Source of the DNA: an uncultured SAR86 cluster bacterium
GTDB taxonomy: Bacteria; Pseudomonadota; Gammaproteobacteria; Magnimaribacterales; D2472
Assembly (NCBI GenBank): GCA_902528875.1
Contig: CABZTX010000007.1
Span: 1-41,918, forward strand
Direction: 5' to 3'
Length of the DNA: 41,918 nt
The translations under genes were made by a program, and so were the position numbers. The notes under the pieces were generated by a model. It was not told the DNA's origin, did not search any database, and worked only from the letters and a program-made list of their open reading frames with translations. Below are positions 34,614 to 41,918 of this stretch, one piece after another (the stretch's first letter is position 1; every line of letters starts with the position of its first letter).

Positions 34614-36158
34614 ATGAGTCAATTAAACCCATCAGAAATATCAAGCGTATTAAAAGAAAAAATTGCTGGGCTTGATTTATCAGCAGAAAGAAAAAATGAG
34701 GGAATTATAGTAAGTGTGTCAGATGGAATTGTAAGAATTCATGGTATGGGCGATGTTATGTATGGGGAAGTCATTGAATTCGAAAATGGAACAAAGGGAT
34801 TGGCCTTAAATCTTGAGCAAGACTCTGTTGGTGCTGTGGTTTTGGGTGACTATCTTGAGCTTGTAGAAGGACAAAAAGCTGTGTGTACTGGAAAGGTCTT
34901 AGAAGTTCCTGTTGGTGAAGCTCTTCTTGGTAGAGTTGTAAATACTCTTGGAGTTCCAATAGATGGAAAGGGTGAGATAAAATCAGAAGGAACAGCCCCG
35001 GTTGAGGTTGTAGCTCCTGGGGTTATTGCTCGTCAATCTGTTGATCAGCCAGTACAGATTGGACTAAAGGCTGTTGATGCAATGGTTCCCATTGGAAGAG
35101 GCCAAAGAGAATTAATAATTGGAGACAGACAAACAGGCAAGACAGCTGTTGCAATCGACGCAATTATTAACCAAAAAGGTACGGGTGTTAAATGTATTTA
35201 TGTTGCTATTGGTCAAAAACAATCCACAGTAGCTAACGTTGTAAGAAAACTAGAAGAATATGGCGCTATGGAGCATACGATTGTAGTATCTGCAACTGCA
35301 GCAGATCCTGCACCAATGCAATATCTTTCGGCATACTCTGGATGTTCAATGGGTGAGTATTTCAGAGACAAGGGCGAAGACGCTCTTATTGTTTATGACG
35401 ACTTATCAAAACAAGCTGTGGCATATAGACAAGTTTCTTTACTTTTGAAAAGACCTCCGGGACGAGAGGCTTATCCAGGAGATGTCTTTTATCTTCATTC
35501 AAGACTTCTTGAAAGATCAGCAAGGGTTAATGCTGATTATGTTGAAAAAGTTACTAACGGTAAGGTAAAAGGAAAAACTGGCTCACTAACAGCCTTACCA
35601 ATTATAGAAACACTTGCTGGAGATGTTTCTGCGTTTGTTCCAACAAATGTAATCTCAATCACAGATGGACAAATTTACTTAGAGACAGAATTATTTAATT
35701 CAGGCATTAGGCCGGCTATAAATCCAGGATTATCAGTATCAAGAGTTGGTGGATCAGCACAAACAAAAATAATGAAGAAACTTGCTGGAGGAGTAAGAAC
35801 AGCATTAGCTCAATATAGAGAGCTTGCAGCATTCTCTCAGTTTGCATCTGACCTTGATGATGCAACAAAACTTCAGCTAGCGAATGGAAAAGCATTTACA
35901 GAATTACTTAAGCAAAAACAATATGCTCCAATGAGTGTTGCTCAGCAAGCCCTGAGCTTGTTCGCTGCAGACAAAGGATATATGGCAGATGTTGAGGTGG
36001 ATAAAATATTAGCATTTGAAGAAGCTCTTCATTCATATCTAACATCTGAGAAAGCAGACTTGGAAGAACAAATAAATTCAACTGGTGATTGGAACGATGA
36101 TATTGAAAAACAATTCGTTGATCTAGTAGAGGATTTTAAAAAAACACAAACTTATTAA
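34614..36158 (+). CDS. atpA: F0F1 ATP synthase subunit alpha
   Basis: [42 protein letters not shown] motifs. Confidence 0.99.
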   Translation: MSQLNPSEISSVLKEKIAGLDLSAERKNEGIIVSVSDGIVRIHGMGDVMYGEVIEFENGTKGLALNLEQDSVGAVVLGDYLELVEGQKAVCTGKVLEVPVGEALLGRVVNTLGVPIDGKGEIKSEGTAPVEVVAPGVIARQSVDQPVQIGLKAVDAMVPIGRGQRELIIGDRQTGKTAVAIDAIINQKGTGVKCIYVAIGQKQSTVANVVRKLEEYGAMEHTIVVSATAADPAPMQYLSAYSGCSMGEYFRDKGEDALIVYDDLSKQAVAYRQVSLLLKRPPGREAYPGDVFYLHSRLLERSARVNADYVEKVTNGKVKGKTGSLTALPIIETLAGDVSAFVPTNVISITDGQIYLETELFNSGIRPAINPGLSVSRVGGSAQTKIMKKLAGGVRTALAQYRELAAFSQFASDLDDATKLQLANGKAFTELLKQKQYAPMSVAQQALSLFAADKGYMADVEVDKILAFEEALHSYLTSEKADLEEQINSTGDWNDDIEKQFVDLVEDFKKTQTY

Positions 36159-36161
36159 GTT

Positions 36162-38433
<2,272 letters not shown>

Positions 38434-38435
38434 AA

Positions 38436-38849
38436 ATGAACACTATAAAGATTAATATTGTTTCAGCGAGTGAGGAAATCTATTCTGGTGAAGCAACAAT
38501 GGTATATGCAACCGGATCTTTGGGTGAGATTGGAATAGCTCCGGGCCATACTCAACTTCTAACCGGTTTGGCTCCCGGACCTGTCCGAGTTCAAAATGGA
38601 AAAAATGAAGAAGCGTTTTTCTGCTCTGGAGGCTTTCTTGAAGTTCAGCCTGACTTAGTTACTGTCTTGTCAGATACTGCAGAAAGAGCCGATAGCCTTG
38701 ACGAAGCAGAAGCCATAAAAGCAAAAGAAGCAGCTGAACAAAGCTTGGCTGATAAAGATTCCACTATTGATTATGCCAAAGCAGCAGCACAACTTGCAGA
38801 AGCAGTAGCAAGACTCAAAACTATTCAAAAATTACGAAAAAAACAGTAA
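38436..38849 (+). CDS. atpC: F0F1 ATP synthase subunit epsilon
   Basis: GEIGIAPGHTQLLTGLAPGPVRV; last atp gene. Confidence 0.97.
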   Translation: MNTIKINIVSASEEIYSGEATMVYATGSLGEIGIAPGHTQLLTGLAPGPVRVQNGKNEEAFFCSGGFLEVQPDLVTVLSDTAERADSLDEAEAIKAKEAAEQSLADKDSTIDYAKAAAQLAEAVARLKTIQKLRKKQ

Positions 38850-38867
38850 GGTATATAATTTACCTTA
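38847..38867 (+). repeat. 7-bp perfect inverted repeat TAAGGTA-TATAATT-TACCTTA between atpC and glmU
   Basis: Read directly; overlaps the atpC stop codon; no downstream T tract. Confidence 0.6.
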
Positions 38868-38871
38868 TATT

Positions 38872-40227
38872 GTGAAAGTTCATAACATTATCCTGGCAGC
38901 TGGTGAAGGCTTAAGAATGCTATCAGACAAAGCTAAGTCTTTGCAGCCAATTGGTGGACATTCAATGCTATCAAGAATATATGAAGTGGCTTCAAAAGTT
39001 GCAGACACAACCACATTTGTAATAGGCCATGACAAAAATTCATTAATTGATGAGTTTAAAACCTTTGAAGGTAATTTTAACTTTAGCGAACAAGCAAAGC
39101 CCTTGGGAACAGCAGACGCAGTAAAATCTTCGTTATCTATGATTCCAGATAACTCAATACTTCTTGTTTTGTATGGAGATGTGCCATTAATTAAAGAAAG
39201 CACACTAAATCAACTTATTTCCAATACAGAAGACAGCCTTGCAATTCTAACAACTGTTATTGATAAACCGTTTGGATATGGAAGAGTTAAGAAGAATGAG
39301 GATGGATATGCTATTTCTATCATTGAAGAAAAAGATGCATCGGAAGATGAGCGAAAAATCAAAGAGATTTTTACAGGTATTTTATGTTGCAAAAAAGACC
39401 TTTTAGCGAGCGCTGTTAATTCAGTTAAGAATGATAATGTTGCTAATGAATATTATTTAACTGATATTGTTTCTATAATAGCTGAGAAAGGGTATAAAAT
39501 TAAAACATGTGTTGCGCCTAACGAGGAAGTTAAAGGAGCAAATACTAAAGAGGAGTTACTGGAGCTTGAAAATATTTATAGAAGCATGAAAGCAAATGAA
39601 CTTTTAAACATGGGCGTTACGATATCTGATTTATCAAGAATAGATATAAGAGGCAATGTTGAGGTTGGAAAAGATTGTTGTATTGATGTAAATGTTATCT
39701 TGGATGGAGAGGTCAAACTTGGGAACAATGTTTCAATAGGCCCAAATTCGATAATTAAAGATACAGAAATTGGTGATAATTCAAACATTGAAGCCTTTTC
39801 GCATATTGTTTCTTCAAAAATTGGCAAAGATTGCTCCATAGGACCATATGCAAGGTTAAGAGAGGGCAGCATTGTTGAACACAATGCTAGGATTGGTAAT
39901 TTTGTTGAAACGAAGAAAACTAAAGTTGGTGAAAAGTCTAAAGCGAATCATTTTGCATATCTGGGAGACACAGAAATTGGAGAAGATACAAATATTGGTG
40001 CAGGAACAATTACTTGTAACTATGATGGTAAAAATAAAAATAAAACAAAGATCGGTGATAACAGTTTTGTAGGCACAAATTCATCATTAGTAGCTCCTGT
40101 GACAATAGGGTCAAATGCATACATTGCAGCTGGGTCAGTAATAACAAAAGATGTTCCAGATAATGCTTTAGGAGTCTCTAGATCAAAACAAGAAAATAAA
40201 GAAAATTGGTCTAAAAAGAAGAGTTAA
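38872..40227 (+). CDS. glmU: Bifunctional UDP-GlcNAc pyrophosphorylase / glucosamine-1-P acetyltransferase
   Basis: Nucleotidyltransferase domain (ILAAGEGLRM, GTADAVKSSL) plus left-handed beta-helix repeats; GTG start. Confidence 0.96.
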   Translation: MKVHNIILAAGEGLRMLSDKAKSLQPIGGHSMLSRIYEVASKVADTTTFVIGHDKNSLIDEFKTFEGNFNFSEQAKPLGTADAVKSSLSMIPDNSILLVLYGDVPLIKESTLNQLISNTEDSLAILTTVIDKPFGYGRVKKNEDGYAISIIEEKDASEDERKIKEIFTGILCCKKDLLASAVNSVKNDNVANEYYLTDIVSIIAEKGYKIKTCVAPNEEVKGANTKEELLELENIYRSMKANELLNMGVTISDLSRIDIRGNVEVGKDCCIDVNVILDGEVKLGNNVSIGPNSIIKDTEIGDNSNIEAFSHIVSSKIGKDCSIGPYARLREGSIVEHNARIGNFVETKKTKVGEKSKANHFAYLGDTEIGEDTNIGAGTITCNYDGKNKNKTKIGDNSFVGTNSSLVAPVTIGSNAYIAAGSVITKDVPDNALGVSRSKQENKENWSKKKS

Positions 40228-40232
40228 ATTAA

Positions 40233-41918
40233 ATGTGTGGAATCATTGCAGCAGCCTCAACGAGAAATGTTGGAAAAATCTTAGTCCAGGGTCTTCACAA
40301 GATGGAATATCGTGGATACGATTCAGCTGGAATTGCACTTCATCAGGAAAATCAAATAGCTCACCTTAGAACTCTTGGAAAAGTCAGCCTTCTTGAAGAA
40401 AAAATGATTGTCGAAAAACCTAAAAGCAAACTAGGTATTGCACACACAAGATGGGCAACACACGGTGAACCAAGTGAAGAAAATGCTCATCCACATAAAT
40501 CAAACGAAAGAGTTTACATTGTTCATAATGGAATAATTGAGAATTATTTGTCACTCAAAGATTTTCTTGCAAAAGAGGGCTATTCTTTTACATCTGAAAC
40601 AGACTCTGAACTCATTGCTCATTTGTTAAATTATTTTTTAACTACAAACAACTCAATGCTTGATGCTATGTACTTAATGATAGAAAAGCTTGAAGGTGCA
40701 TATGCTATAGCAGCAATCGATAGGAATGATGAGTCAAATATACTCATTGCTAGGAATAAATCACCTTTACTTATTGGATTGGGTAAAGATGAACTTCTTG
40801 CTGCATCAGATCCTTTGGCAATAGGCCAGTTAACCAACCAATTTATATTTTTGGAGGATGGTGATGTTGCAAATATTTCAGCAAATAGTTACCAAATTTA
40901 TGATTCTTTAAAAAATAAGATAGAACGAGAAATATCAGAGATTGATATATCAAGCGAGGCATCGTCTAAAGGTGAATATAAGCACTTTATGGAAAAAGAA
41001 ATTTTTGAACAACCAGTCGCGGTTTTAAATACTATTGATGGAAGAGTAGGTGGAGATGATGTTCTTGAGAATATTTTTGGTATTGGTTCATCGGATGTCT
41101 TTAGCAAAGTTAAAAGAATTCAGATTGTTGCATGTGGAACTAGTCTTCACGCAGCAAGGGTAGCTGCAAACTGGTTCTCAGCAATTTCAGAGCTGCCAAC
41201 ACAAACAGACTATGCATCTGAATATAGATACAGAAATCCACACGTTGATGAAGACGCTCTTTTTGTTACTATTTCACAATCTGGAGAAACAGCTGATACG
41301 CTTGCAGCACTAAAATATGCAAAAGAAAAAGATTTTTTATCAACACTTACTATTTGTAATGTTCCAACAAGCACCATTGCAAGAGAGTCAGAATTCTCTA
41401 TTTTTACAAATGCTGGACCTGAAATTGGAGTTGCTTCTACAAAAGCATTCACCACTCAGTTAGTTGCATTAATGCTTTTGGCTCTATCACTCGCCAAAAG
41501 TAGATCAAGAAACCCAAAGCTTAGAGGAAGAGTCATCACTGCACTGAGACAATTGCCAGATATTGTAAGTGAAACTCTTAAGCTAAAGGATTCAATTGTT
41601 AAGATTGCCCCAGAGATTGCTTGCAAAGATAATGCATTGTTCTTAGGAAGAGGCATTTTTTATCCTATAGCCAAAGAAGGCGCTCTTAAGTTGAAAGAAA
41701 TTTCATATATTCATGCAGAAGCTTATCCAGCAGGTGAATTAAAACACGGACCTCTCGCATTAATTGATGAAGATATGCCAGTTATTGCTTTATGTCCAGA
41801 AAGTGAAATTGCTGAAAAGTTGGTGTCAAACTTAGAGGAAGTTAAGGCAAGGGGCGGGACTTTATATGTTTTTTCTGATCCATCTATTTCATTAGAATTA
41901 AAGTCTGGCAAGTTAATT
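40233..41918 (+). CDS. glmS: Glutamine-fructose-6-phosphate aminotransferase, truncated by the window edge
   Basis: MCGIIAAASTRNVGKILVQGLHKMEYRGYDSAGIA..; open to the last base (562 codons), so absent from the ORF track. Confidence 0.97.
   Translation, partial: MCGIIAAASTRNVGKILVQGLHKMEYRGYDSAGIALHQENQIAHLRTLGKVSLLEEKMIVEKPKSKLGIAHTRWATHGEPSEENAHPHKSNERVYIVHNGIIENYLSLKDFLAKEGYSFTSETDSELIAHLLNYFLTTNNSMLDAMYLMIEKLEGAYAIAAIDRNDESNILIARNKSPLLIGLGKDELLAASDPLAIGQLTNQFIFLEDGDVANISANSYQIYDSLKNKIEREISEIDISSEASSKGEYKHFMEKEIFEQPVAVLNTIDGRVGGDDVLENIFGIGSSDVFSKVKRIQIVACGTSLHAARVAANWFSAISELPTQTDYASEYRYRNPHVDEDALFVTISQSGETADTLAALKYAKEKDFLSTLTICNVPTSTIARESEFSIFTNAGPEIGVASTKAFTTQLVALMLLALSLAKSRSRNPKLRGRVITALRQLPDIVSETLKLKDSIVKIAPEIACKDNALFLGRGIFYPIAKEGALKLKEISYIHAEAYPAGELKHGPLALIDEDMPVIALCPESEIAEKLVSNLEEVKARGGTLYVFSDPSISLELKSGKLI

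Overview
This 41.9 kb, AT-rich window is a replication-origin-proximal housekeeping region of what looks like a streamlined gammaproteobacterium. Taxonomy (possibly SAR86-like) is inferred from gene order and composition only. On the left is a complete aa3-type cytochrome c oxidase and heme A biogenesis block on the minus strand (SCO1, ctaB, ctaA, a small membrane protein, SURF1, coxC, cox11, coxA, coxB). A small twin-TM gene sits antisense between SURF1 and coxC. Next come yheV, aroE, hemF, tsaC, purE | def, fmt, trkA, trkH | an LpxL-like acyltransferase | a single-chain GlyRS and a frameshifted plsC | gyrB, recF, dnaN, dnaA. Rightward from the dnaA-rpmH intergenic region are rpmH, rnpA, yidC, mnmE, mnmG, rsmG, parA, parB, atpIBEFHAGDC, glmU and a truncated glmS. 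I see no mobile element, CRISPR array, rRNA, tRNA, toxin or defence system, and I do not claim a new gene system. Best second-look items: (1) an abrupt reversal of strand composition at the mnmE|mnmG intergenic region, with polarity opposite to a normal origin; (2) an exact 16-bp inverted repeat shared by the two origin-candidate intergenic regions (dnaA|rpmH and mnmE|mnmG); (3) a near-perfect parS in the 3' end of recF; (4) a T7 homopolymer frameshift in plsC; (5) replacement of glyQ/glyS by a single-chain GlyRS in the same syntenic slot; (6) a short GyrB that appears to lack the large TOPRIM-region insert of E. coli GyrB.
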